This document shows positions 16,071 to 25,401 of a stretch of 64,000 nucleotides of DNA, piece by piece; within the stretch, counting starts at the first letter, position 1; the number at the start of each line of letters is the position of its first letter. Origin of the DNA: Gammaproteobacteria bacterium (GTDB lineage Bacteria > Pseudomonadota > Gammaproteobacteria > Thiohalobacterales > Thiohalobacteraceae); contig JAHJQQ010000019.1 of assembly GCA_018819175.1 (NCBI GenBank), forward strand, positions 1-64,000, given 5' to 3'. The translations under genes were made by a program, and so were the position numbers. The notes beneath the pieces are model-generated. The model saw only the letters and a list, made by a program, of their open reading frames with translations. It had not been told where the DNA came from and did not search any database.

Positions 16071-18002
16071 ATGATGGATCTCAACGACGTCTTCGCAGCC
16101 GCGGGTCTGCTCGCGCGCAAGTTGCCCGGTTATGCGCCGCGCGCCGCGCAACGCAGCATGGCCGAGGCGGTGGCGACGACCCTCGATAAGGGCGGTCAGC
16201 TGGTCGTCGAGGCCGGTACCGGTACCGGTAAAACCTTTGCCTATCTGGCGCCGGCGCTGTTGTCGGGCCGCAAGGTGATTGTTTCCACCGGGACGAAACA
16301 TCTCCAGGATCAACTATTCGACCGCGATCTGCCGACGCTACGCAGCGCGCTCGGTGTATCCACGCGCATCGCCTTGCTCAAAGGCCGCGCCAATTATCTT
16401 TGTCTGCACCGTCTCGATCTGGCCGCGGCCGAAGGCCGCTTCAGTTCCCGCGCACAGGCCAGCGAGCTGGAGCAGATCCGCAGCTGGGCCGGTCGCACCA
16501 AGAGCGGCGATATCCGTGAACTGGCCGAAGTCGCCGAGGATTCACCTTTGTGGCCGCGCGTCACCTCCACCAGTGACAACTGTCTGGGCAGCGACTGTCC
16601 GAACTACAACGACTGTCATGTAATGAAGGCGCGCCGCGCGGCACAGGATGCCGAACTGCTGGTCATCAACCATCATTTGCTGTTCGCCGACATGGCACTC
16701 AAGGAAGAGGGCTTCGGCGAATTGCTGCCGGGTGTCGACGCCGTCATTGTCGATGAGGCGCATCAGATCCCGGAAGTGGCGACGCAGTTTTTCGGACTGA
16801 GTCTCGGCAGTCGTCAGTTGGCCGGTATCGCCCGCGATGCGGTTCAGGAACATCTGCGCGAGGCCGGTGACATGGGCGATCTGCCGGAGGCCGCCGCCAG
16901 CCTGGAAAAGGCGGTTGCCGAACTGCGTCTGGCCATGGGGCCTGGCAGTCAACGCCAGCCCTGGAAGGCGCTCGGCGATCATCCGCGTTTGCGTGCCGCG
17001 CTCGAGGATGTCGCATCCCAGTTGGATGATTTACGAGGTTGGTTGGAGGCCGCCGCGCCGCGCGGCCGTGGTCTGGAAAACTGCTGGCGTCGTGCCGAGC
17101 GTGTGCATGAACGTTTACAGCTGGTGGTCGGTAAGCCACCGACCGATTATGTGCATTGGGTTGAAACCTTTACCCGCGGCTTCGCCATCCATTTTACACC
17201 GCTGTCGATCGCGCCGCTGTTCCGCGCGCAGCTTGCCACACTCGACAACACCTGGATCTTCACCTCCGCAACGCTCGCGGTCGGCGACAGCTTCGAACAC
17301 TTTGTCGGGGCGTTAGGATTGGATGAGCCGCGCACCCTGCGTTTGGACAGTCCCTTCGACTATGCGCATAACGCCTTGCTGTATCTGCCGCCGAACATGC
17401 CGGAGCCGCGCGACGACACTTACACCGAGGCCGTGATCCGCATCGCCCGCGACGTGGTGTCCGCGAGCGGTGGACGCGCCTTTCTGTTGTTCACCAGTCA
17501 TCGCGCGCTGCAAGAAGCGGCAGCAGCATTGAGCGCATCGTTGAAATATCCGGTGCTGGTGCAGGGTCAGGCGCCACGCGCGGAATTGCTGGCACGCTTC
17601 CGCCAGCTTGGCGATGCGGTGCTGCTGGGCACCGGCAGTTTCTGGGAAGGCGTCGATGTGCGCGGTGAGGCACTGTCCATGGTGCTGATCGACAAACTGC
17701 CGTTCGCCTCGCCCGGCGATCCGGTCTTGCAGGCGCGCATCGACACGCTGCGCGCGGCCGGTGGCAATCCGTTTTTCGATGTGCAGGTGCCGGAGGCGGT
17801 GATTACCCTGAAGCAGGGTGCCGGACGACTGATCCGTGATGTGCAGGATCGCGGCGTGTTGGTGCTGTGCGATCCGCGCTTGGTGAACAAAGGGTATGGA
17901 CGCGTGTTTCGCGCCAGTCTGCCGCCCATGCCGGTGACCAAGCAACTGGCGGATGTGCAGGCCTTCTTCGAACCCCGCGCGGTGCAGGAGGCCCAGTCAT
18001 GA
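16071..18002 (+). CDS. yoaA: ATP-dependent helicase, YoaA/DinG family
   Basis: 643-aa superfamily 2 helicase of the XPD/DinG type. Walker A is EAGTGTGKT near residue 48, the DEAH box is VIVDEAHQIPE, and the C-terminal motif VI region is KQGAGRLIRD. A four-cysteine iron-sulfur cluster domain is present: the first Cys is in NYLCLHR and the rest are in CLGSDCPNYNDC. The length fits YoaA (about 636 aa) better than DinG. YoaA works in repair of stalled replication forks with the polymerase III chi subunit. The stop overlaps the tsaB start (ATGA, 17999-18002), implying coupled translation. Confidence 0.92.
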   Translation: MMDLNDVFAAAGLLARKLPGYAPRAAQRSMAEAVATTLDKGGQLVVEAGTGTGKTFAYLAPALLSGRKVIVSTGTKHLQDQLFDRDLPTLRSALGVSTRIALLKGRANYLCLHRLDLAAAEGRFSSRAQASELEQIRSWAGRTKSGDIRELAEVAEDSPLWPRVTSTSDNCLGSDCPNYNDCHVMKARRAAQDAELLVINHHLLFADMALKEEGFGELLPGVDAVIVDEAHQIPEVATQFFGLSLGSRQLAGIARDAVQEHLREAGDMGDLPEAAASLEKAVAELRLAMGPGSQRQPWKALGDHPRLRAALEDVASQLDDLRGWLEAAAPRGRGLENCWRRAERVHERLQLVVGKPPTDYVHWVETFTRGFAIHFTPLSIAPLFRAQLATLDNTWIFTSATLAVGDSFEHFVGALGLDEPRTLRLDSPFDYAHNALLYLPPNMPEPRDDTYTEAVIRIARDVVSASGGRAFLLFTSHRALQEAAAALSASLKYPVLVQGQAPRAELLARFRQLGDAVLLGTGSFWEGVDVRGEALSMVLIDKLPFASPGDPVLQARIDTLRAAGGNPFFDVQVPEAVITLKQGAGRLIRDVQDRGVLVLCDPRLVNKGYGRVFRASLPPMPVTKQLADVQAFFEPRAVQEAQS

Positions 18003-18691
18003 AATTGTTGGCAGTGGATACGGCCACCGAGGCCTGCAGCGCGGCGTTATTGATTGGCGATTCCCTGCTGGAACGCTACGAAGTCGCACCACGCGCGCAT
18101 GCGCGACTGTTGTTGCCGATGCTCGATAGCCTGCTGGCCGAAGCGGGTGTGAAGCTTACCGATCTGGATGCGATTGCCTTCGGTCGTGGCCCGGGCAGTT
18201 TCACCGGCGTGCGCATCGCGGCCAGTGTCGTGCAGGGTCTCGCCTTCGGCGCTGACTTGCCGGTATTGCCGGTGTCCACACTCGCAGCCCTGGCGCGCGC
18301 CGCGTTGCAGACAACGGATGCAACTCATGTGCTTGCCGCTATCGATGCGCGCATGGAAGAGATCTATTGGGCAAGCTACCAACGTGATGCGCGTGGTGAG
18401 CCGAAAGCGTTGAGTGAAGAGCAAGTCACAGCGGCTCAGGATTTAGTGATAGCCGGAGATGCTGACTGGTACGGCATCGGCACTGGCTGGGCGGCCTACG
18501 AATCGGTCATGCGCCCGCAGTTCGGAACTCGATTGCTGGGTTGCGATGCGCAGGCCTTGCCACGCGCCGCACATATCGCCCAGTTGGCGGCCTTGGATTT
18601 TGACGAGGGCAGGGCGCTACCGGCAGAGCTGGCCTTGCCGGTGTATATCCGCAACCAGGTCGCCAAACGCCCCGGTGCGGCGCAGAAATAA
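17999..18691 (+). CDS. tsaB: tRNA threonylcarbamoyladenosine biosynthesis protein TsaB
   Basis: 230 aa starting MKLLAVDTATEACSAAL, with the ASKHA-type AFGRGPGSFTGVRIA segment characteristic of TsaB. It partners TsaD and TsaE to make t6A37 in ANN-decoding tRNAs. The start is ATG 17999, overlapping the yoaA stop. A frame extending upstream to 17867 runs through the end of yoaA and is not real N-terminus. The yoaA-tsaB neighbourhood is common in gammaproteobacteria. Confidence 0.95.
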   Translation: MKLLAVDTATEACSAALLIGDSLLERYEVAPRAHARLLLPMLDSLLAEAGVKLTDLDAIAFGRGPGSFTGVRIAASVVQGLAFGADLPVLPVSTLAALARAALQTTDATHVLAAIDARMEEIYWASYQRDARGEPKALSEEQVTAAQDLVIAGDADWYGIGTGWAAYESVMRPQFGTRLLGCDAQALPRAAHIAQLAALDFDEGRALPAELALPVYIRNQVAKRPGAAQK

Positions 18692-18705
18692 CGCAGCAAA
18701 AAATT

Positions 18706-18771
18706 GTAGGAGCGGCCTTTGGCCGCGAACAGTCTTGCCTAAAACAGTTCGCGGCCAAAGGCCGCTCCTGC
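18706..18771. repeat. Intact REP-type hairpin
   Basis: Two 25-bp arms (18706-18730, 18747-18771), complementary at 24 of 25 positions, are separated by a 16-base loop. The arms contain GGAGCGGCCTTTGGCCGCG, itself palindromic. It lies just downstream of tsaB and may act as a terminator or mRNA-stabilising structure. This is the uninterrupted form of the element at 15662-15901. Confidence 0.8.
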
Positions 18772-18864
18772 ACTGTCCGGTATAAAGTGACGCTCATAGG
18801 CATGCGTAAACGTAGGTCGGATTCAGGCCGAAGGCCGCGTCCGACAAACTAGCCCAGCCATACT

Positions 18865-18890
18865 GTCATTCCGGCGTATGCCGGAATGAC
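18865..18890. repeat. Short GTCATTCCGG palindrome
   Basis: A 26-bp hairpin with 11-bp arms (GTCATTCCGGC and GCCGGAATGAC) around GTAT. It is the minimal form of the dispersed family in this window, identical in sequence to 45947-45972. Confidence 0.8.
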
Positions 18891-18911
18891 GTAAATACAC
18901 ATAGGACCGAA

Positions 18912-19175
18912 ATGATGGATGCACTGGACGAACTGCTGGACATGATCCGCGCCAACACCCACGCGGCCGCCTCACTGGTGTTGTTTGCCCTGGTCAAAAC
19001 GCTGTCCGCGCAGCAGGGGCAGTATCTTTTCCTGCTCAATAAGCTCAAAGATCTCGACGCACCGCAGCGTCAGCTGGCCTACCGGCTGATGGAAGCCATG
19101 GTCGCCGGCAACAACACCACGTCCGAATGGGATGCCAAGATAGGCCAGATGGAAGAGGCGATCCGGCGCGGGTGA
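18912..19175 (+). CDS. Small helical hypothetical protein
   Basis: 87 aa, predicted all-helical and soluble, with a Leu/Ala-rich pattern (LVLFALVKTLSAQQGQYLFL) and a charged C-terminal helix. No family recognised. There is no signal peptide; the hydrophobic middle is too interrupted to be a clear membrane helix. Tandem ATG codons at 18912 and 18915. It stands alone after repeats. Its coding-like composition and clean frame support it, but the evidence is modest. Confidence 0.5.
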   Translation: MMDALDELLDMIRANTHAAASLVLFALVKTLSAQQGQYLFLLNKLKDLDAPQRQLAYRLMEAMVAGNNTTSEWDAKIGQMEEAIRRG

Positions 19176-19522
19176 GTGTCTGCATCCATGACTACAGAAT
19201 CAGGTTCTTCATGGTTTCCAGAGGAGGCGCTGATCAACCTATTGTGCTATCCATTATCCAAACTGCGGAGATTGTGTTCTCTTCGTGATGTGATAACGGT
19301 TCTCCGAAGATTGCGTTGATCGAAATAGCATCAGCTGCGGCTTTCGACCGTTCTTGGTTCTATAGCGCAAACCAATTTCTTGATTACGCAAAGCTTGCTG
19401 TGTGCAAAAAACCGCCATTCGGTAGTTACGAAAAGTACATTCTATAAACGACTGCATTCGATAGTAAAATTCTCTGCTCACCAACACCAAATCCAAACAC
19501 CCTCAAAGCTGAACCACACTGA

Positions 19523-19645
19523 AGCATTAGAGGTATATTACTTGCGCCTTACGGTGCCGACGCCGAGGATGTCACTGAATTCGATTCTGCCGACGACGGA
19601 CGGCTGTCGCCCACGCTGGTGATCGTTCCCACCTTGCAGGTGTAG
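19523..19645 (+). pseudogene. Possible C-terminal gene fragment
   Basis: The 600 bp between 19176 and 19784 hold no complete gene. In one frame after the stop at 19520, about 40 codons read LLAPYGADAEDVTEF then DGRLSPTLVIVPTLQV and stop at 19645. This has the composition of a genuine protein C-terminus, unlike its surroundings. There is no start codon or upstream continuation, so it may be the tail of a deleted gene. The rest of the stretch is AT-richer and shows nothing. Confidence 0.2.
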
Positions 19646-19734
19646 GCGGCGCAGCTTGGGTTTCTTGAGAGGTTGTGCTGAAGATTAATAACAATGCAGA
19701 ACGGAAAAGGCCTATATCCTTCCTGTACTCCAGG

Positions 19735-19768
19735 CACGTGCCTGGATCGTGAAAGATCCAGGCGCGTG
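19735..19768 (-). terminator. Strong hairpin after the di-haem protein gene
   Basis: A 14-bp stem (CACGTGCCTGGATC with GATCCAGGCGCGTG, one G-T wobble) around a 6-base loop starts 17 bases beyond the stop of the minus-strand gene at 19785. It is placed like a terminator, but no T tract follows on the minus strand, so it could equally be an mRNA-end protecting structure. Confidence 0.4.
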
Positions 19769-19784
19769 TCAGCTGATCCACCCC

Positions 19785-22148
19785 TCAGCGAGCTTGGAGT
19801 CGCTCCCGCAACTTGGGGTCGAATAGATCTCCGCTGTTCGGTAGACACAAGTTACTCTGTCCGGCCGCGGCATAACCGCTTGCGCCGGTAGCCGGTACGA
19901 TCGCACGGATGTCATCCGCGCGTCCGTCGCCGTTTTTATCCATGGCCTTGTGCCCATTGAACACGATCAGTTCGGGATGATCGAATGGCGCCTGATCGCA
20001 CTGTACCCGCGGATCGGTCAGTGTTTTCATGAAGGCCACCACCGCATCGATCTGTTCCTCGGTCATTTTGATGTCCCTGACAAAGAAGTCGACGTTCGTG
20101 CCGAAGTGCGGGTCGGCTACGGGCACGTTATCTTTGCCGAGAGGTCCCGTGCCGGATGTATCGCCGGTGTAAGCCGCGTCAACCAGACTCTTGTCCCGGC
20201 GACTCCCACCGCGTGCATAGAACTCCATCACCGATTTCAGATCACTGTAGTTGCCCGAATGGAAATAGGGAGGAGTCAGTGCGACGTTACGCAGCGACGG
20301 TGTCTTGAAGCTTCCGTCCACCAGATACCGTTCTGAGGCCCAATCAAAACCGGCGTTGATTACGCCATCCGTGCAAGGATAAGGCGGGGTGCCACCCGGT
20401 TCGATAAGGGGAGTATTGACACAGGGATTGATGCCGGTCGGGTCCACGACCGGTCCAAGCTGTTCAGCGACAAACACGCGCGCGTCCGACATCGGGTTAC
20501 CGTAAAGATCGAAACCACCGGCACCCACGTCGAAGCTCGTTGGCGTGACGCCGATATTGAAGAAGCCACGATCGTGCAATCCGCCTTCGATCAGCGTGGG
20601 TGTCCCGGGTCCCCGGTTGTCGATACGGGAGCGTTCGACCGGCACGAACGTCTGGCCGGCCTGGAACTGTGCCTCGGAGAACGTCGGAAAGACCAGTGGG
20701 ACTGCCAGTGGGTTTGTCACCGGGTGGCAACCGCTGCAGGCGGGACTGCCCGCGTTCCTGATCCCTACGCCGCCGTTGTTGAACACGCCGAAGCCCAGAA
20801 CCTCCTCAGCCGTATATCCGCCATGCTGGGGATCCGTGGGGGGGACGACGCTGTCCGTGCCGTCCGGCAGCCGGCAGATAACGTTTGGGTTCGCGATGGG
20901 CACGGCGAGGGGATCGCCAGGGTTCGCGACCCGTGGAAGACAACTGGCGAACCAGGTATCGAACTTACTCTGGTCGGATATCAGCGTGGCCTCGTACATC
21001 ATGATGGAAATACTCCAGAAGGCGGAGAAATTGTGTTCCATCTGCGTGTAGCCGTTCTCCACGTTGCCCGGTAGCAATTGCCCATCGGCCGTGATCTGGA
21101 AGCGGCCTGGTGCCTTCCAGAATTTGTCCGCAAACGCCCGTTTGATCAGCTTGTCATAGCGGTAGGAGCTCTTCAGCCCCTTTCCGGAAGCACGCAGCTT
21201 TCCGAGCACGCTGTCCTTGGCGTGTACCCTCTGTTGACTCAGGGGCCTTCTCAGTAGCAGTCGGTGTCCGAGATCGGCGAAGGTGCGCCCATCGCAGGAC
21301 ATCTCCAGCTGGCTAAGCGGTGGCCCGGCCGCCTGCGAGGCGAGGCTGGCGTTTTGAATCTGCAGATAGCTCAGCTCCGGCGTCCCGACCCCATTGACGA
21401 CGATCAGCCGGTTGCTCGGATCGCCCTCGATGTCTCGTGGACCGAAAACACCCACGCCGTTGAAGATCCTGTTGGCACGACCGTCCCAGAAATTCCGATC
21501 GTTGAAGACTGCGTTGATCACGGTCGGTGTATTGCGTGGTTCGACCATCCGCGCGGGGAATCTTCCGGCATGGAAGATATCGCCGCTGAGGTTATTGCAC
21601 CTGTCCTTGATCCCCTTCAGGCTGACATTACCGAAATCGCTGTCATAAGACCCGGACGAGGAGGTGACATCATCGGTGGTGATCTCTATCGGGGAATTTC
21701 GATTCGTATAGTCCGTGAGCGAGTGGAATGGAAAATCCTCTGCTTGCAGCTCATACGTGCCGTCCATGCCGGTTACCCCGGACTTTGTCTGCCACAAGAC
21801 TGAGGGGAGCAAAGGCTCACCGTCATAATCGGCGATATTGCCGAAGTTGGTATCGGCCACGGGCAGTTTCATCAGGCCGGGATTTATCTGATTTCGAATG
21901 CGGCTATCGGCACCCGCACTAAAGTGGCAACTTGCGCAGGCCTGGCCTTCGCTGCCAGCCTGTATGTCCCAGAACAAGGCCTTTCCCAAGGCGATGGCGT
22001 ATTGCTTGTTCTTGATGATCCCTGCCCCCTCCTCCAATTGTGGGGACACCGGTGGCAGCAAGGCGGATTGCGCCAGTGAAGTTATCAGTAAGCCTGTTAT
22101 GAAGGTGAATGCCCAACGAGTGGATATTAGTATCCGTTGCGTTTCCAT
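19785..22148 (-). CDS. Large di-haem cytochrome c peroxidase-family protein
   Basis: 787 aa from ATG 22148, chosen because GGGGGGG precedes it and a clean signal peptide follows (cleavage near residue 28). A frame extending to 22205 lacks such support. Two haem c sites are visible: CASCH at about 71-75 and CSGCH at about 480. Between and after them are CCP/MauG-like segments (NTPTVINAVFNDRNFWDGRA; FKTPSLRNVALTPPYFHSG; FMKTLTDPR). Near the C-terminus DKNGDGRADD looks like a calcium-binding loop. It is about twice the size of a standard bacterial di-haem peroxidase, so the substrate may not be peroxide. Periplasmic. Confidence 0.85.
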   Translation of the reverse strand: METQRILISTRWAFTFITGLLITSLAQSALLPPVSPQLEEGAGIIKNKQYAIALGKALFWDIQAGSEGQACASCHFSAGADSRIRNQINPGLMKLPVADTNFGNIADYDGEPLLPSVLWQTKSGVTGMDGTYELQAEDFPFHSLTDYTNRNSPIEITTDDVTSSSGSYDSDFGNVSLKGIKDRCNNLSGDIFHAGRFPARMVEPRNTPTVINAVFNDRNFWDGRANRIFNGVGVFGPRDIEGDPSNRLIVVNGVGTPELSYLQIQNASLASQAAGPPLSQLEMSCDGRTFADLGHRLLLRRPLSQQRVHAKDSVLGKLRASGKGLKSSYRYDKLIKRAFADKFWKAPGRFQITADGQLLPGNVENGYTQMEHNFSAFWSISIMMYEATLISDQSKFDTWFASCLPRVANPGDPLAVPIANPNVICRLPDGTDSVVPPTDPQHGGYTAEEVLGFGVFNNGGVGIRNAGSPACSGCHPVTNPLAVPLVFPTFSEAQFQAGQTFVPVERSRIDNRGPGTPTLIEGGLHDRGFFNIGVTPTSFDVGAGGFDLYGNPMSDARVFVAEQLGPVVDPTGINPCVNTPLIEPGGTPPYPCTDGVINAGFDWASERYLVDGSFKTPSLRNVALTPPYFHSGNYSDLKSVMEFYARGGSRRDKSLVDAAYTGDTSGTGPLGKDNVPVADPHFGTNVDFFVRDIKMTEEQIDAVVAFMKTLTDPRVQCDQAPFDHPELIVFNGHKAMDKNGDGRADDIRAIVPATGASGYAAAGQSNLCLPNSGDLFDPKLRERLQAR

Positions 22149-22241
22149 AACCCCCCCAACGTAGTTATTGTGATTATCTTGGTTTGTAATAGTTAGTAAA
22201 ACCAAGTTTTCACAAAATAACGTTAATGGCTATATAACGCA

Positions 22242-22448
22242 ATGGTTGGTGGTGCTGGCACTGTCTCGCCGACCGTCCCTGATCTCACGATGCTCATCCA
22301 CACCTTAGCCGTGCGCATTTGCCGCTTTCTGGAGAGACAAGGGTTATTGGAGCGCAACACCGAGTACGGCTATCTGGTCACGGATACCGTGGATGAGGGG
22401 CCGATGCAGAATCGGCCGGGGCATTCGATCACCTGCAGCCATGCCGAA
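22242..22448 (+). pseudogene. IS91-family transposase remnant
   Basis: A short frame reads DLTMLIHTLAVRICRFLERQ then GLLERN, and later PMQNRPGHSIT. This is the order found near the C-terminus of IS91-type transposases, where FLERxGLLE is followed by a GHSITYRIAVGP segment. After GHSIT the similarity is lost, and no catalytic tyrosine or HUH region is present in the neighbouring sequence. The remaining bases between 22206 and 22651 show nothing else. Confidence 0.5.
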
Positions 22449-22651
22449 TGTGTCTGTAACCAAATGATTGTTATTCGCCGAAGGCGGTATTTTAGATTGC
22501 GCTATTATTATGCCTGACCGACTATGCAATTCGTCGTTCTGAGCCTCTGACCCGCCAAGCAGCAGGGCCTGCTCCCGGCAAATGTGAGATTGCCGCGCCG
22601 CTGCTTCTCGAATGGCGAGAGTGCTGGAGTGCTTAAATCTTATTGAGGTTT

Positions 22652-22975
22652 TTAGAGATACGCCGTGGCCTCATCACCCGGATTGGGTAAGCCGGCCAGG
22701 CGCCACACCTCCCGGCCATGATCCTTGAAAAGGGTCGTGATGCAATGTGGGTCCAGATGGTTTTCGACACAGATATGCCGTAACGACGGCACGCCACCCA
22801 CTTCGAAATAATGACGGCGTAAGGATTGGATGATGGTCCAATGGTCTTCGGTGAGCGGGCCGACGCCGTCGATCTCCGCCAGCTGGTTGGCCACCAGTTC
22901 GTTCCAGTCTTCCGTATACAACAAATAGCCAGCGGGGTCGGTGGGGATGATTAAATCCTGCGAGTAGTTCTGCAT
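22652..22975 (-). CDS. DsrC-family protein lacking redox cysteines (RspA type)
   Basis: 107 aa with the DsrC/TusE fold pattern: GYLLYTEDWNELVANQLAE, LTEDHWTIIQSLRRHYFEVG, and a C-terminal LFKDHGREVWRLAGLP. DsrC proper has two conserved C-terminal cysteines and TusE one. Here the C-terminal arm (RLAGLPNPGDEATAYL) has none. The two cysteines present (HICV and HCITT) lie elsewhere. Cysteine-free members have been called RspA and are proposed to be regulatory rather than sulfur carriers. The ATG at 22975 follows AGGAGA. A single gene, next to ycgN but not in an obvious operon. Confidence 0.75.
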   Translation of the reverse strand: MQNYSQDLIIPTDPAGYLLYTEDWNELVANQLAEIDGVGPLTEDHWTIIQSLRRHYFEVGGVPSLRHICVENHLDPHCITTLFKDHGREVWRLAGLPNPGDEATAYL

Positions 22976-23144
22976 GGTAATGTCTCCTGTGCGTGGGCGC
23001 GGTGGAAACAGCGTCTACCTTGAATATGGATATAGGAGAGGGGAAGAGTGCAGTCAAGGGAGGTGATTATGACTGCCCGATTCAAGGTGTGAGCAACCTG
23101 TTTTCTTGTGCGGATATGCCGGTTTCCAGTCAGCCGGGTTGAAT

Positions 23145-23597
23145 CTAATCGTCGTCCTGATTCAGTGACTCGAAGTAATTGACCAGGTCGTCGGGGTGGA
23201 CGTATTCCTCGCTGATGACTCTGCCGCGTACCGAAATCCCGGCGCGGTGCACGCTGTCGGGACTGCCCGACACCAGGGGATGCCAATCCGGCAGGTCCTG
23301 GCCTTCGTTCAGCAGTCGGTAGGCGCAGGTATCGGGGAGAAAATTGATCTGGTCGAGATTGTCCATGCTCAGAACCAGACAGTCCGGGACCAGGGTGCTG
23401 CGTTCCGAATAGCGTGTGCAGCGACAGCGTTGATCATCGAACAGGTGGCAGACCACGCTGGTGAAATAGAGCTTGCCGGTATCCATGTCCTCGATCTTGT
23501 GCAGGCAGCAGCGCCCGCAGCCGTCGCATAACGACTCCCATTCCGCCCGATTCATCTGGGCAAGGGATTTGGTCTTCCAAAAAGGCTGGTCAGCCAT
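23145..23597 (-). CDS. ycgN: YcgN/UPF0260 cysteine-cluster protein
   Basis: 150 aa with the full UPF0260 cysteine pattern CDGCGRCC, then VVCHLFD, RCRCTRY and LVPDCLVL, suggesting a bound metal or Fe-S cluster. It starts with the family motif FWKTKSLAQMNRAEWESLC. The function is not established. It is conserved across gammaproteobacteria and is slightly acidic at the C-terminus (ESLNQDDD). Confidence 0.92.
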   Translation of the reverse strand: MADQPFWKTKSLAQMNRAEWESLCDGCGRCCLHKIEDMDTGKLYFTSVVCHLFDDQRCRCTRYSERSTLVPDCLVLSMDNLDQINFLPDTCAYRLLNEGQDLPDWHPLVSGSPDSVHRAGISVRGRVISEEYVHPDDLVNYFESLNQDDD

Positions 23598-23779
23598 CAG
23601 CGGGTCTCGACTGTGAAGCTACGAAGCGCACTCTGCCGGGTTTGAGTTGCGCAGGTTGTGAGATTGATTGATGCCAGTGGCGGCTTCGGACAGTATACTC
23701 GAAGGAGCTTTCGATGAATGACAGAGTATTCAGGGTTTTCTGAATACCTATGGCTGCTTGAATGAACCCGGCGTAGATA

Positions 23780-24949
23780 ATGAACAGCGATCCACTGGTC
23801 TTTACCTTCTTCCTGATCTTTTTCGGCGCCGCGGTATTGGCGACGCTGGCGCTCTATGCGCGCCAGGCCTTGCTGGTTGCCTACATCGTGCTGGGCGTGG
23901 CGCTGGGGCCCTGGGGCTTGGGGATGGTCACCGACCCGGAACTGATCGGCGGCATTTCCCAGATTGGCATTATCTTTCTGCTGTTTCTCCTGGGTTTGAA
24001 CCTGCCCTTCGATAAGCTCTCGTCGCTGGTGGGGGAATCGCTGCTGGTCACCGGCGTCAGTTCGCTCGTGTTTGGTCTGCTGGGTGTGGGCGTGGGCTGG
24101 TTGTTTGGATTTTCGTTGATCGAACAGCTGGTGATCGGCGCCTCGATGATGTTTTCCAGCACCATTATCGGCCTCAAGTTGTTACCGACGACGATCCTGC
24201 ATCACCAGCATACCGGCGAAATCATTATCAGTGTCCTGCTGCTGCAGGACTTGATTGCCATTGTGATCCTGATGGCTCTGCAGGTTCAGGGTGGCACGGA
24301 AATCGGGATGGGCAAGATGGCGCTGCTGGTGGTGTCTTTGCCGTTGTTGTTCATGGCGGCCTATCTGCTGGAAAAATACGTCCTGATCAAACTGATTCAG
24401 CGCTTCGACACCATTCAGGAATACATCTTCCTCATGGCGATCGGCTGGTGCCTGGGCATGGCGGAGCTCGCCGGTTTGATGGGTCTGTCGCATGAAATTG
24501 GCGCCTTCATTGCCGGAGTCGCACTCGCGACCAACCCGATCTCGCTGTTCATTGCGGAAAGCCTCAAGCCGTTGCGCGATTTCTTTCTGGTGATCTTCTT
24601 TTTCTCGCTGGGTGCGGGACTGGAATTGATCGCTCTGAAAGATGTGTTGTTGCCGGCGCTGGTGCTCGCGGTGGCTGCAATGCTGCTCAAGCCGCCGGTC
24701 TTCAGTTTCCTGTTACGGCGTTCCGGAGAGCAACCGCATCGCTCCGATGAGATCGGCGTACGCCTGGGGCAGATCAGTGAGTTTTCGCTGTTGATTGCCG
24801 TGTTGGCATTGAACCTGGATGTGATCGGCCGCGAGGCGTCCTACATGATTCAGGCCAGCGCCATTCTGACCTTTATCGCCTCGTCGTATTTCATCGTCCT
24901 CAAATACCCCACGCCCATCGCCGTGAGCGACCGCTTACGCCGGGACTGA
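23780..24949 (+). CDS. CPA2-family cation:proton antiporter
   Basis: 389 aa, entirely membrane-embedded with about 11-13 helices. It begins FTFFLIFFGAAVLATLALYAR and has the GPWGLG and FLLFLLGLNL segments of KefB/C-type transporters, with a PTTILHHQHTGE loop before LLLQDLIAIVILM. It lacks the C-terminal TrkA-N (RCK) domain of KefB/C, so it is a short CPA2 antiporter. The ion (Na+ or K+) cannot be deduced. The 3' end overlaps that of the convergent chelatase-like gene by 15 bp. Confidence 0.88.
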   Translation: MNSDPLVFTFFLIFFGAAVLATLALYARQALLVAYIVLGVALGPWGLGMVTDPELIGGISQIGIIFLLFLLGLNLPFDKLSSLVGESLLVTGVSSLVFGLLGVGVGWLFGFSLIEQLVIGASMMFSSTIIGLKLLPTTILHHQHTGEIIISVLLLQDLIAIVILMALQVQGGTEIGMGKMALLVVSLPLLFMAAYLLEKYVLIKLIQRFDTIQEYIFLMAIGWCLGMAELAGLMGLSHEIGAFIAGVALATNPISLFIAESLKPLRDFFLVIFFFSLGAGLELIALKDVLLPALVLAVAAMLLKPPVFSFLLRRSGEQPHRSDEIGVRLGQISEFSLLIAVLALNLDVIGREASYMIQASAILTFIASSYFIVLKYPTPIAVSDRLRRD

Positions 24950-25303
24950 GGCGGATGCCAGCAGCAGATCGGGGATGCCGGCGTTCGCGCCCAGGTAGGA
25001 GGCGATGCGAATGTTCACCTGCGGATATTCTTCCTGTTTTCCGCGTACCTCATTGGGGATGTCGGTGACGACATGGCGGCCGGCGGACAGGAAGTAGGGC
25101 AGGACAACGACCTCGGTAGCCCCGTCTTTAACACAGAGTTCAATGCCATCCGGTATTGAAGGCTCGGCCAGTTCCAGAAACGCGCAGCGGACGATTGAAT
25201 AAGATGCGCCGGCGCGTGTTTTGAGATCTTCTGTCAGGGTACGTACCTCGTCATTCGATTCGGCGCGACGACTACCATGGGCGATAAGTAACAAGGCTTG
25301 CAT
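24935..25303 (-). CDS. CbiX/SirB-type short chelatase-like protein
   Basis: 122 aa from ATG 25303, with AGGAG 9 bases upstream. A frame upstream to 25426 is excluded on that ground. It has the LLIAHGSRR active-site stretch of the CbiX family and VVVLPYFLSAGRHVVTDIP, where His may be the metal ligand. These single-domain proteins insert cobalt or iron into tetrapyrroles (cobalamin or sirohaem synthesis) or resemble such enzymes. Convergent with the antiporter. Confidence 0.85.
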   Translation of the reverse strand: MQALLLIAHGSRRAESNDEVRTLTEDLKTRAGASYSIVRCAFLELAEPSIPDGIELCVKDGATEVVVLPYFLSAGRHVVTDIPNEVRGKQEEYPQVNIRIASYLGANAGIPDLLLASASVPA

Positions 25304-25401
25304 ACGGTCTCCTGACGGAAGGTTGAAATTCAGATCTGAATAGTAAGGCGTCTGTGTGCTTGACGCACATTCACCGAGGCATCCAAAGGGAATATCTGAT
25401 T

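Noticed and set aside
19254..19496. 80-codon frames on both strands in the 19.2-19.7 kb gap
   Set aside because: No ribosome sites, mixed composition and mutual overlap; no protein-like pattern apart from the short fragment at 19523-19645.
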